Source of the DNA: Marivirga arenosa
Lineage (GTDB): Bacteria > Bacteroidota > Bacteroidia > Cytophagales > Cyclobacteriaceae
Direction of reading: 5' to 3'
Assembly: GCF_030503895.2 (NCBI RefSeq)
Contig: NZ_CP129970.2
Coordinates: 124,001 to 188,000, forward strand
Length of the DNA stretch: 64,000 bases
The translations under genes were made by a program, and so were the position numbers. Below the pieces are notes generated by a model. It was not told the origin of the DNA and ran no database searches. It saw nothing but the letters and a program-made list of their open reading frames with translations. This document shows, in pieces, positions 32,273 to 40,529 of this stretch; the stretch's first letter is position 1, and every line of letters begins with the position of its first letter.

Positions 32273-33604
32273 ATGGCTAAGAAGAAATCATCTAAAAAGA
32301 CATTATATATATTAATTGCAGCGGTAGTTGTATTAATAGTAGCTGCAATTATTGGTAAAAAATCAGGCGTAATTGGACAGCCACCTTCTACAAAAGTTGA
32401 AGTAGCTAAAGTAGAAAAAAGAACCATAATTGAAAAAGTAAATGCCAGTGGAACAGTTCAGCCTGTCGTGGAAGTAAAACTCAGCCCAGATGTAGCCGGT
32501 GAGATTATTGCATTAGCGGTTGAAGAAGGTGATCCTGTTAAAGAAGGAGATTTGCTTGTAGAAATCAGACCTGATAATTTTGAAAGTGCATTAGAAAGAG
32601 CGAAAGCGAATTTGAATCAGCAGAAAGCATCATTGGCTCAAGCTGAAGCTGCATTGGAACGAGCAAAAGCGCAGGAAACGCAAGCCAAGCAAACTTTCAA
32701 CAGACAGAAAAAACTTTATGATGAGAAAGTAATTTCAACTGCTGATTACGAATCGGCATTGGCTAGCTATCAGGTAGCACAAAACGATAAAGTGGCTGCA
32801 GAGAAAAATGTACTAGCTGCTCGATATACAGTTAAAAGTAGTCAGGCGACTGTAAACGAAGCTGCGGAAAATTTAAGAAGAACCACTATTTACGCTCCAG
32901 TTGATGGTACAGTTTCTAAGTTAAGTGTTGAATTAGGTGAAAGAGTGGTAGGTACACAGCAAATGGCAGGTACTGAAATGATGAGAATTGCGAACTTAAA
33001 CAACATGGAAGTGCGTGTTGATGTAAATGAAAACGATATTATCAGAATCAACATTGGAGACACTGCTAATATAGAAGTAGATTCTTATACCTATATGGAA
33101 AAAGAATTTAAAGGAGTGGTTACGGCTATTGCTAATACTGCTAATGACAAAGCTTCACAAGATGCCGTTACCGAATTTGAAGTGAAGGTGAAGATATTGA
33201 ATTCTTCATATGAGGATTTAATTTCGGAAAATGGAGATTCTCCTTTCAGACCAGGGATGACGGCAAGTGTTGAAATCATGACAGAAACCAAAGAGAATAT
33301 TTTAACTGTGCCATTAGCTTCAGTTACATTAAGATCTCCAGAAGTTGAGAAAGATTCGACAACAACTGAACAGACTAAAGAAGTTAAAAAAGAGCAAGAA
33401 GTTGTATTTGTAGTTCAAGATGACAATACGGTTAAAATGACTCAGGTTAAGACTGGAATCAGTGATTTTGAATTTATTCAGGTAAGTGGATTAGAAGAAG
33501 GAGAAAAAATCGTAAAAGGACCATTCTTAGCTATTTCTAAAACTTTAAAAGATGGAGATCTGATTGAGGTTAAAGAAGAAGGAAAGAAAAAAGAAAATGA
33601 CTAA
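32273..33604 (+). CDS. Efflux periplasmic adaptor (HlyD/MacA-type membrane fusion protein)
   Basis: 443 aa. N-terminal membrane anchor (residues ~10-28, LYILIAAVVVLIVAAIIG). The split lipoyl domain begins SPDVAGEIIALAVEEGDPVKEG, a long coiled-coil alpha-hairpin covers ~100-200, and the returning lipoyl half is IYAPVDGTVSKLSVELGERV. Beta-barrel and membrane-proximal domains follow, with a charged Lys/Glu-rich tail. The MacA-like composition points to an ABC transporter partner, but a terminator follows directly and no permease or ATPase gene is present in the window. Confidence 0.92.
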   Translation: MAKKKSSKKTLYILIAAVVVLIVAAIIGKKSGVIGQPPSTKVEVAKVEKRTIIEKVNASGTVQPVVEVKLSPDVAGEIIALAVEEGDPVKEGDLLVEIRPDNFESALERAKANLNQQKASLAQAEAALERAKAQETQAKQTFNRQKKLYDEKVISTADYESALASYQVAQNDKVAAEKNVLAARYTVKSSQATVNEAAENLRRTTIYAPVDGTVSKLSVELGERVVGTQQMAGTEMMRIANLNNMEVRVDVNENDIIRINIGDTANIEVDSYTYMEKEFKGVVTAIANTANDKASQDAVTEFEVKVKILNSSYEDLISENGDSPFRPGMTASVEIMTETKENILTVPLASVTLRSPEVEKDSTTTEQTKEVKKEQEVVFVVQDDNTVKMTQVKTGISDFEFIQVSGLEEGEKIVKGPFLAISKTLKDGDLIEVKEEGKKKEND

Positions 33605-33623
33605 TTTAAGTTTTGCATAAAGT

Positions 33624-33655
33624 AAAAGCAGTGTCAAAAGCACTGCTTTTTTTTT
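33624..33655 (+). terminator. Terminator of the tolC-adaptor operon
   Basis: AAAAGCAGTG / CACTGCTTTT with a 7-nt loop followed by a run of T (nine T from 33647). Confidence 0.92.
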
Positions 33656-33662
33656 GATCAAT

Positions 33663-34346
33663 TCAATTATTCATTTCCAAGGCCTTCTCTATTGTTAGAG
33701 ACTTATCCCAGACCATTTTGATGTTAAATTCTTCCATGGCAATTCGAAAATATTCCTCCATTGTGGGTAAACCGACAGAATCTCTCCTTGCCTTTAAGTT
33801 ATCTGGGTCTGCAATTGGCCAAACATAATTATTATCACCAGTATCATCTATATAACTGAAAGTTTGAGTTCCAAACAATTGAGGGTTATCATCATACATT
33901 AATTTACGATCTAGCACAGTAGGATAATCATCTGATTCTAAAACGCCAGCTTCGGCTTTAACTTTTACTAGATCAATATATCTATTTATAAAATCCTTAT
34001 CACCATGATCAATAATTAAAAAAATTGTACGATGACTCTCTGCATTTAAATTATCGTCCCAACCACATTTTCCAATCAGTTTATCTAAATATTTCTGATT
34101 GTCTTCATCTATTTTATTCATTTTATTCGCAAGCCTAATTACTTTTAATATCCCTTTGCCTGTTTTGTTATGTTCCTGAACAGCAGGGATCACCTCTTTT
34201 CTTATGCTCTGTTCTGCTTCTTTTCTTTTTGCTAATTCCTCATTTATTGACGACAGATTACAATATTTGACTTGCGCTACAGAAGAAAAAGACCATATCA
34301 ACCCAATTAATACCGCTAGGGTATTCAAAAACTTAAGTTTTCTCAT
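33663..34346 (-). CDS. Exported DUF6624-family protein
   Basis: 227 aa with signal peptide (MRKLKFLNTLAVLIGLIWSF, cleavage after SSVAQ near residue 25). Family signatures: CGWDDN, TIFLIIDHGDKDF, PQLFGTQTF near residue 158 and the closing PIADPDNLKARRDSVGLP. Function of the family is unknown. Convergent with the efflux operon; its 3' end lies 8 bp beyond that terminator. Confidence 0.82.
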   Translation of the reverse strand: MRKLKFLNTLAVLIGLIWSFSSVAQVKYCNLSSINEELAKRKEAEQSIRKEVIPAVQEHNKTGKGILKVIRLANKMNKIDEDNQKYLDKLIGKCGWDDNLNAESHRTIFLIIDHGDKDFINRYIDLVKVKAEAGVLESDDYPTVLDRKLMYDDNPQLFGTQTFSYIDDTGDNNYVWPIADPDNLKARRDSVGLPTMEEYFRIAMEEFNIKMVWDKSLTIEKALEMNN

Positions 34347-34424
34347 GATTCCATTATTTGATTATTGCTATTTAGTAATTTATAACGGTCTTTTTTTAAA
34401 AAGAGTGACTAACAGACTTATAAA

Positions 34425-35633
34425 TCACTGTATCCCTACTATTAAGCCTGGAAAAAATTGGCCTATACTCAGTAAAGAAGTTTCTTGTTGATCCACAGAA
34501 GCTAACTCATAATTAATGGCCGCACCCAATTCTAGATATCTGTATTTGCTTATTTTAAATCCATAAATCAGTTCTGACCTTACTACTCTTGGACCTTTAA
34601 AAAGCTTGATATCCACTGCTTTTTGTTGCCATAAAGATGTATTAAGTAATAAATACTTTTTTCTATTCTGGTCAGTCCACTCTTTTTCCAAACCATAGCC
34701 TAATCCCCATGATGGTAAACCTGAAATTGAAAAGTTATAACCAAATTGTAATAGATTTTGAAAGAATCTACTCCCAGTGGATAAAGCAATATTAGATAAA
34801 AACATATCTGTGGCTCTTAAAGCTACATATCCGTCACTGGCATCGACATTGAGTAATCCTAAAGGCACTCCATTATTCTTACCGCTTATATTGATAAGTC
34901 CAATTTGATTACCATTATTCACTTTACTAAAATTGATTAATCCAATCTGCCAGGTATCACTAAATAAACTACTGAATTCATGACCAAAACCAGCTGTTCT
35001 GGCATAATTGAAAAGTCCCAATTGTAAACCGTTAGTTTGCCCATCTGAATAATTGAATAAGGGCGCAATCTGGAAACCTACCATTCCTATTTTAGAGGAA
35101 TTGATTAAGCCTGCAATCTGCGCACCCTGTAAATTTCTTGCTTTATTAGTTAAAACACCTAATTGTAAACCTATAAAACCAGAATAGCTGCTATTAAATG
35201 AAGATATCTGTACTCCTACCCCATTTCCGTAAGTTCTGTTAGAAATTGTAGCGAGTTGAAAGCCTTTAAAAGTCTCATCAATTGATTCTTTTGGATTTAA
35301 ACGATTATTAACTCCTGAAATATTGACAAAGCCTGCCAATTGAATACCCTGAAATTTTTCAAAATTATAATTTGAAATAAGTCCCAACTCAATACCGCTG
35401 ACACTGCCCGTTATTCCTGAAGTCAGGTTCAATGATAATTTATAATGATTGGCCATTTCATCTATTTGATGATTACTAAAACCAGGGAAAGCAGAAATAT
35501 GGATTTTAGATTGCCTAGAATAGGATTGAGAAAAAGATTGATATGGATTCGCTAAGATAAGTTCAAACGCTAAAAGCATGAAAAATATGTAGCTAATAGC
35601 TCCTTTTTCTGTTTTGATTATAATATTTTGCAC
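34425..35633 (-). CDS. Outer-surface repeat protein (LA_2272-type repeats)
   Basis: 402 aa from a GTG start that provides the basic N-terminus of a signal peptide (hydrophobic FFMLLAFELILA, cleavage near SFSQ). Residues ~55-260 hold about ten short repeats of the form G-(I/L)-Q-(L/I)-(G/A)-x-(L/I/F)-x-N, for example GIQLAGFVNISG, GLQLGVLTNKA, GAQIAGLINSS. These match the LA_2272 surface-repeat family. The C-terminal part looks like beta strands of a barrel (YGFKISKYRYLELGAAINYE). Probably an outer membrane or surface protein of unknown role. Confidence 0.72.
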   Translation of the reverse strand: MQNIIIKTEKGAISYIFFMLLAFELILANPYQSFSQSYSRQSKIHISAFPGFSNHQIDEMANHYKLSLNLTSGITGSVSGIELGLISNYNFEKFQGIQLAGFVNISGVNNRLNPKESIDETFKGFQLATISNRTYGNGVGVQISSFNSSYSGFIGLQLGVLTNKARNLQGAQIAGLINSSKIGMVGFQIAPLFNYSDGQTNGLQLGLFNYARTAGFGHEFSSLFSDTWQIGLINFSKVNNGNQIGLINISGKNNGVPLGLLNVDASDGYVALRATDMFLSNIALSTGSRFFQNLLQFGYNFSISGLPSWGLGYGLEKEWTDQNRKKYLLLNTSLWQQKAVDIKLFKGPRVVRSELIYGFKISKYRYLELGAAINYELASVDQQETSLLSIGQFFPGLIVGIQ

Positions 35634-35696
35634 ATTTTAAGGTTATAGTTGGAAGTAAACTTATAAAAAAACTAATCAACCGTCAATTTATTGTAA

Positions 35697-36845
35697 ATGA
35701 ATAAAATATTTATCCCCCCCCTTACTTCTGTCCTTTTATTTTTTTCCATACAACAAAATTATTGTCAAGAAATAGAGATACTGGATACAACAGCAATTGA
35801 GCTTCAAAGTGGAGTTAAGGAAACAACCTCTAATACTCAGCATAAAAAAATTAATGGCGTAAATTATCTTTTTCGATTTAATGATTATCAAAGCAGTAAT
35901 AATCCCTTGCAATTAGAAATTATAAACTTAGAAGAACAAAAAATAGAAAAAGTAATACAGTTTCCTTTATATGGAAATAATGCTTTCGAAGAGGTTGTAA
36001 ATTTCTATGTTCATAATTTCGATTCAATATTTTTTCATAATGAAGCATTTCCCCTTACTTTTTACTTAACGGATACTTCCAAAAACCTAGTTAAAAAATG
36101 GGAAAGTACAGATATGACTTTAGGAGCTGGTTGGCATAGTAATGCCTCCCCATTTCTAATTGATAATAAGTTATACTTCTATAGTATTTCTACTCAATCT
36201 TTTTACCCAGATGATTTAGCTTTCTTTAATGTAAACCATTTAAGTTATCTCAAGCTTGAAAATGGAAAAATATCAGAAATAAAAAATCTAAAATACCCAA
36301 ACGAAATATTAGCAGCTCACCAAAATAATAAGTGGTATCCGTGGAGTCAAAATCCTTATTTTCATCATTATGGCAGCGCTATTTATGTAGGGTTTAATAT
36401 GAGTAAAAAACTAATTAAGATTGAAAACAAACAAGAAAAAAATATCGAACTGGATATAGGATCAAGAAAGCTTTCAAAAGCTGTTAGCATGGATGATAAT
36501 GACTTCGTTTCAAATCAATTATATGTAATTGAGAGTCCACAATTAGGAGAAATAGTATATGACCCATATCGTAATAAATTGATTAGGCTATACAAAAAGA
36601 CAATATTGCTGGAGGCAAATGAAGACCGATCCAATGCATATTATAGATCCGACTTTACACTATTGTTTTTTGAGCCAGACGGAGAATTATCTGGTACAAT
36701 AGCGCTACCATCTAACAAGTTTAATCCATCCATTATAATCCCTACAAAGAGAGGCCTATTAATAAATACTGATAATCCCTTTAACCCAAATAACAATGAA
36801 GACTTCCTTGAATTTGCTCTTATTTCTCTTTCTGATATTGAATAG
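35697..36845 (+). CDS. Exported DUF4221-like protein
   Basis: 382 aa. Signal peptide with cleavage near NYCQ (residue ~24). The body reads as repeated beta strands of propeller type and resembles the Bacteroidota DUF4221 group (LEIINLEEQKIEKVIQFPLY, then GSAIYVGFNMSKKLIKIEN). Codons 6-9 contain a run of eight C bases (35714-35721), unusual in this AT-rich DNA, inside the signal peptide. Overlaps the next gene by 50 bp in another frame. No function known. Confidence 0.72.
   Translation: MNKIFIPPLTSVLLFFSIQQNYCQEIEILDTTAIELQSGVKETTSNTQHKKINGVNYLFRFNDYQSSNNPLQLEIINLEEQKIEKVIQFPLYGNNAFEEVVNFYVHNFDSIFFHNEAFPLTFYLTDTSKNLVKKWESTDMTLGAGWHSNASPFLIDNKLYFYSISTQSFYPDDLAFFNVNHLSYLKLENGKISEIKNLKYPNEILAAHQNNKWYPWSQNPYFHHYGSAIYVGFNMSKKLIKIENKQEKNIELDIGSRKLSKAVSMDDNDFVSNQLYVIESPQLGEIVYDPYRNKLIRLYKKTILLEANEDRSNAYYRSDFTLLFFEPDGELSGTIALPSNKFNPSIIIPTKRGLLINTDNPFNPNNNEDFLEFALISLSDIE
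35714..35721 (+). repeat. C8 homopolymer in the 5' coding region
   Basis: Eight consecutive C, 17 bases into the coding sequence. A gain or loss of one base would frameshift the protein within the signal peptide. Confidence 0.85.
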
Positions 36846-37767
36846 TTTTTCGATAAAAGCTCAAAATGAAGAAAGTGAAGGTATTTTATTCTTTTGCAGA
36901 GCTAATGCAGGCATGAAAAATATAGTTCCAATGAATGATCAGGTTATTATAAGACCTGAAAAATCAGATTTTTTAGTATTAGCTAAACCTAATGGTTTAA
37001 TATCGGACACCCTAGAATTAAAAAAGGAATGGGGATTTGTTATGAGTATTATTGCAACTTCTGACTCTACCTTTTCAGTAGCTTTAGGGAAGCATGGACT
37101 TAAAGTTCTAATATCGAATAATCAGTTTTCAATTCAGGAAGAAATTCCTTCTCATTTCTTAATTGATGAATATGAAACGGGGCTAAAAATACCAGTTAGA
37201 GATTATGTAATAGGAATGACCCCAAATAAAAATGCACCTAGAAAGCACAGTATTTATCAATTTGCATTAATACATAAAAAAGATTCACAGCTTTTAATCC
37301 TAAATGAACCACTACCCCTTAAATCAAGATACTATCAAGGCATGAGTAATTTAGCTGACTATTATGTTACTGACAATAATTTAATTATTAATCATTCGGA
37401 AGCCAACTCATTCATCGTACATGATTTTAAAAATAAAAAAACTACAATAAAGCAATTCCCTGCAATTGAAGACAAAAATAAAGAAGCATGGTATGCTATT
37501 GTTGATCGTTCCAATAGCGATATATTCTTTATAAGAAATAGGAAAAAAGAGATCAATGAGGTCTATTCCTATAATCTTGAGGCTAATGAACTCCAATACA
37601 TAGCATCCACAAACCAACATATTTTGGGTGTCAATAGGTCAAGAGCTTTTTATCGAGAAATGGATGAGGAAGGTGATATCTGTTTCTATTTTATTGATTT
37701 AATGCAAAAAAAGGGCTCTAAATCAGAAATATTAAAACTTGATGAAATAACTGTTAAAGGAAATTAA
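36796..37767 (+). CDS. Exported protein, probably propeller-like, unknown function
   Basis: 323 aa. MKTSLNLLLFLFLILNSFSIKAQ is a textbook signal peptide, so this start is kept although it overlaps the upstream gene by 50 bp. The mature part is beta-rich, without recognised domains, and looks like a diverged relative of the preceding DUF4221-like protein (similar length of strands, DNNLIINHSEANSFIVHDF). The overlap implies coupled expression. Confidence 0.68.
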   Translation: MKTSLNLLLFLFLILNSFSIKAQNEESEGILFFCRANAGMKNIVPMNDQVIIRPEKSDFLVLAKPNGLISDTLELKKEWGFVMSIIATSDSTFSVALGKHGLKVLISNNQFSIQEEIPSHFLIDEYETGLKIPVRDYVIGMTPNKNAPRKHSIYQFALIHKKDSQLLILNEPLPLKSRYYQGMSNLADYYVTDNNLIINHSEANSFIVHDFKNKKTTIKQFPAIEDKNKEAWYAIVDRSNSDIFFIRNRKKEINEVYSYNLEANELQYIASTNQHILGVNRSRAFYREMDEEGDICFYFIDLMQKKGSKSEILKLDEITVKGN

Positions 37768-37863
37768 TTTTCATGAAGTAATACTATTGTTTCAATCTGA
37801 CTATATATATCGTTAAATGCATCAATATTAATAATTATTGATAAATATATCTATATTATTATT

Positions 37864-37883
37864 TATCGATATTTTTATCGATA
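37864..37883. promoter_or_regulatory. Tandem TATCGATA palindromes upstream of satD
   Basis: Two copies of the palindrome TATCGATA (37864-37871 and 37876-37883), 12 bp apart, 25 bp before the SatD start codon. A related TATTGATAAATA lies about 25 bp further upstream. SatD proteins carry a C-terminal helix-turn-helix, so autoregulation through these sites is plausible. Confidence 0.5.
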
Positions 37884-37908
37884 TTTAAAAAAGAAATATA
37901 GCATTCTA

Positions 37909-38508
37909 ATGATAGCAATATTAACAGGCGACATTATCAATTCTACAGAGAAGGCTCCTTCAAATTGGTTGAAAGAACTGAAATCAGTTTTAAATCAATA
38001 TGGCACTAGCCCTGAAAAATGGGAAATCTATAGAGGGGACAGCTTTCAATTAAAAATCTCCATTGAGGAAGCTATTTTAGCAGCTTTTCATATCAAAGCC
38101 ACCATCAAACAAATTAAAAACAAAGATGTCAGAATTGCCATTGGAATTGGAAAGGAAGATTATGTATCTGAAAAAATATCAGAGTCGAATGGCATAGCCT
38201 ATCAAAATTCAGGTGTATGCTTTGAAACTCTCAAAAAAAATACTCTTGCTATAAGATCAAATGATGCAAAATGGGATGAGCCACTCAATATCATGTTGGA
38301 ATTAATGCTATTTACTGCAGATAAATGGACTGCAAGCCAAGCCGAGGTGATAAAAGCAAGTATAGAAAATCCTGATAAAAACCAAAACCAACTTGCAGAA
38401 CTACTAGAAAAAACTCAAAGTACCATTAGCGTATCCCTCGATCGAAGTGGATTTGATAAGCTGCAAAAAATAATTGACTATTATAAGAAACAAACCCATT
38501 CGTTATGA
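37909..38508 (+). CDS. SatD-family protein
   Basis: 199 aa. N-terminal conserved MIAILTGDIINST with IYRGDSFQLKI near residue 46 and GIGKEDYVSEKISESNGIAY near 88, all hallmarks of the SatD family. The C-terminal ~65 residues form a helix-turn-helix (NQLAELLEKTQSTISVSLDR). Overlaps the DUF3307 gene by 4 bp (ATGA), a pairing typical of Bacteroidota. Molecular function is unknown; the HTH suggests DNA binding. Confidence 0.85.
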   Translation: MIAILTGDIINSTEKAPSNWLKELKSVLNQYGTSPEKWEIYRGDSFQLKISIEEAILAAFHIKATIKQIKNKDVRIAIGIGKEDYVSEKISESNGIAYQNSGVCFETLKKNTLAIRSNDAKWDEPLNIMLELMLFTADKWTASQAEVIKASIENPDKNQNQLAELLEKTQSTISVSLDRSGFDKLQKIIDYYKKQTHSL

Positions 38509-39221
38509 TTTCATTTCTTCTCAAAATCTTAGTTGCTCATGTATTAGGTGATTTCGTTTTTCAATCGGACCGATGGGTTCAACACAAAGAATCAAAGAAA
38601 GCAAAATCAAAATTTCTATATATACATATCATAATTCATACTATTTTAGTACTGATTTTATTGCAATTCAATGTAGACTATTGGTTGGCATTCCTCATTT
38701 TACCGATAAGTCATTTTGTAATTGACCTCTTCAAAATCTATCTTGGAAAAATCCTAAATTCTCGTTTATCATTTATAGTTGACCAATTAGCTCATTTAGC
38801 AGTGATTTTAGCTATTTGTGCTTATTACTACCCCATAATGCTTTCTTTTGAATTTCAACTATCAGAAACTCTATTACTGTTTGTTTTAAGTATTCTATTA
38901 CTTACCTATGGAATAGCTGTTTTTATTAAGATCATTATGTCTCAATGGGAACTACCAGAAGACTCTGACCAAGATTCCCTTTCCAAAGCTGGAAAATACA
39001 TCGGTATCATTGAACGACTTTTTGTTTTTGCATTTGTACTTATGGAAGAATGGCAAGCCATAGGATTTCTAATAGCAGCTAAATCTGTATTTCGATTTGG
39101 AGATTTATCAAGAGCAAAAGATCGTAAACTTACTGAATACATCTTAATAGGCACTTTATTAAGTTTTGGCTTTGCAATTTTAATAGGCCTTCTCTATCAA
39201 AACCTGTTAAATAACTTATAA
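38505..39221 (+). CDS. DUF3307-family membrane protein
   Basis: 238 aa, about six or seven helices. The family opening LLKILVAHVLGDFVFQSDRWVQ and K-HxxxH-type LYIHIIIHTILV are clear; SHFVIDLFKIYLG and VDQLAHLAVI carry further conserved Asp/His residues within helices, suggesting a metal-binding or enzymatic membrane core. Translationally coupled to SatD. Function unknown. Confidence 0.85.
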   Translation: MISFLLKILVAHVLGDFVFQSDRWVQHKESKKAKSKFLYIHIIIHTILVLILLQFNVDYWLAFLILPISHFVIDLFKIYLGKILNSRLSFIVDQLAHLAVILAICAYYYPIMLSFEFQLSETLLLFVLSILLLTYGIAVFIKIIMSQWELPEDSDQDSLSKAGKYIGIIERLFVFAFVLMEEWQAIGFLIAAKSVFRFGDLSRAKDRKLTEYILIGTLLSFGFAILIGLLYQNLLNNL

Positions 39222-39243
39222 TTTCAAAAAATATCGCAGCAAG

Positions 39244-40260
39244 ATGGCCATTCCTCTTATCTCAATTATTATGCCTGTTAAAAACACTGAACAGTTTCTT
39301 CCAGCCTGTTTGGATAGCATCATCAATCAATCAGAACAGAATTGGGAATTAATTGTGGCAGATGATCACTCCACTGATAATAGTAGAGCAGTAGTAGAAA
39401 AATTTGTGAAAAAAGATTCCCGAATCAAGCTAATAAGTTCCGCAGGAAGCGGAATCATTTCTGCTCTTCAATCATCTTATTCATTAGCAACTGGGGACAT
39501 TATTCACAGAATGGATTCTGATGATATAATGCCCAATAACAAGCTGAGACTATTGAAAGAAGGGCTTCTTAAAGAAGGGCTAAACACCGTAGTTACAGGA
39601 AAAGTTGAATACTTTTCTGAAGAACCAATTTCTGAAGGTTACCTACAATACCAATACTGGTTGAACTCGCTTTGTGAAGATAATTCGCACTGGCAGCATC
39701 TTTACGAGGAATGTGTAGTTGCTTCCCCTGCCTGGATGATGTTTATACAAGATTTCGAAAAATGTGGTGGCTTTAACTCAAATTACTACCCCGAAGATTA
39801 TGACTTGGTTTTCCGTTGGTATGCTGCAGGTTTTAAGATTTTTGCTTTAAGAGATTGTATCCATTTTTGGCGAGAGCATCCAAAAAGAACAAGTAGAACA
39901 GCTGCTTATTGCAATCAAACTGCATTTTTTAAACTAAAGCTTATGTATTTCCTTAAGTTTGAACGGGATAGGAATAGACCATTTCTGATTTTTGGTGCAG
40001 GAACTAAAGGAAAAATCATGGCTAATTTTTTAATAGATAAAGAAGAAAAATTTTACTGGGTGAACTCCATTTCTAAATCTAAGCAAGAAAACACAGCTTC
40101 AAAATATTCTGATTATACTTTAGGCATGGATCAGTTAGCTGAATTTATAGAACCACAAATCATCATCACTGTAGGAGAAGCAAAAAGTAAACAGCAAATC
40201 CAGGCATTCATGAAAAAGCACAATTGGGTAGAACACAAACACTACTTTTTCTTCAGATAG
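39244..40260 (+). CDS. Family 2 glycosyltransferase with C-terminal extra domain
   Basis: 338 aa. GT-A fold: ISIIMPVKNTEQFLPACLDSI, then the nucleotide-binding ELIVADDHSTDNS and the DxD-type motif RMDSDDIMP near residue 90. PEDYDLVFRWYAAGF near 181 and FWREHPKR near 208 are typical acceptor-side motifs. Residues ~240-338 form a separate Rossmann-like piece (FLIFGAGTKGKIMANFL ... IIITVGEAKSKQQI), a less common addition. 22 bp after the DUF3307 gene, so possibly in the same transcript. Donor and acceptor unknown. Confidence 0.87.
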   Translation: MAIPLISIIMPVKNTEQFLPACLDSIINQSEQNWELIVADDHSTDNSRAVVEKFVKKDSRIKLISSAGSGIISALQSSYSLATGDIIHRMDSDDIMPNNKLRLLKEGLLKEGLNTVVTGKVEYFSEEPISEGYLQYQYWLNSLCEDNSHWQHLYEECVVASPAWMMFIQDFEKCGGFNSNYYPEDYDLVFRWYAAGFKIFALRDCIHFWREHPKRTSRTAAYCNQTAFFKLKLMYFLKFERDRNRPFLIFGAGTKGKIMANFLIDKEEKFYWVNSISKSKQENTASKYSDYTLGMDQLAEFIEPQIIITVGEAKSKQQIQAFMKKHNWVEHKHYFFFR

Positions 40261-40353
40261 ATTAACCTATAAAAAACATAATAAAAAGAGGTTCTTTCGC
40301 TTCAAAAGATAAAAAATTCTGAACTTTCGCTTTTTCATTTAGGTTATTATACC

Positions 40354-40361
40354 TTTATTTG
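40354..40361 (+). promoter_or_regulatory. Candidate -7 element upstream of the SAM riboswitch
   Basis: TTTATTTG, 7/8 match to TAnnTTTG. A start point 6-7 bp downstream would fall exactly on the first base of riboswitch helix P1 (40368). Confidence 0.4.
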
Positions 40362-40367
40362 ACATTA

Positions 40368-40506
40368 CTTATCCAGAAAGACTGAGGGATTGGGCCCTTT
40401 GAAGTCTTAGCAACCCTTCCTTACAATAGGAAAAGGTGCTACTTCCCATCCAAACAAATAGTTTGGTAAAGATAAGAACAGCCACTCTTTAGGCACTTTC
40501 TGGATA
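40368..40506 (+). ncRNA. SAM-I (S-box) riboswitch controlling metH
   Basis: Classical S-box order: P1 5' strand CTTATC (40368-40373), CCAGAAAGACTGAGGGAT, GGGCCCTTTGAAGTCT then TAGCAACCC, a P3 hairpin, GGTGCTACTTCCC, a P4 hairpin (CCAAACAAATAGTTTGG), and the P1 3' strand GATAAG (40471-40476). No U-tract terminator follows. Instead TATCCAGAAAG (40370-40380), which includes part of the P1 5' strand, is exactly complementary to CTTTCTGGATA (40496-40506) just before metH, giving an alternative helix. High SAM is expected to lower metH expression, as known for this class; the mechanism here is inferred to be translational or via long-range pairing. Confidence 0.93.
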
Positions 40507-40529
40507 TGACAATTAAATATTCAGAATGA
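40506..40529 (+). other. Seven-codon leader ORF overlapping the metH start
   Basis: ATG at 40506 followed by codons T-I-K-Y-S-E and TGA at 40527-40529, which overlaps the metH ATG at 40526 (AATGA). The leader ATG begins at the last base of the riboswitch-competing helix. It could couple metH translation to the riboswitch, or be a chance ORF. Confidence 0.35.
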
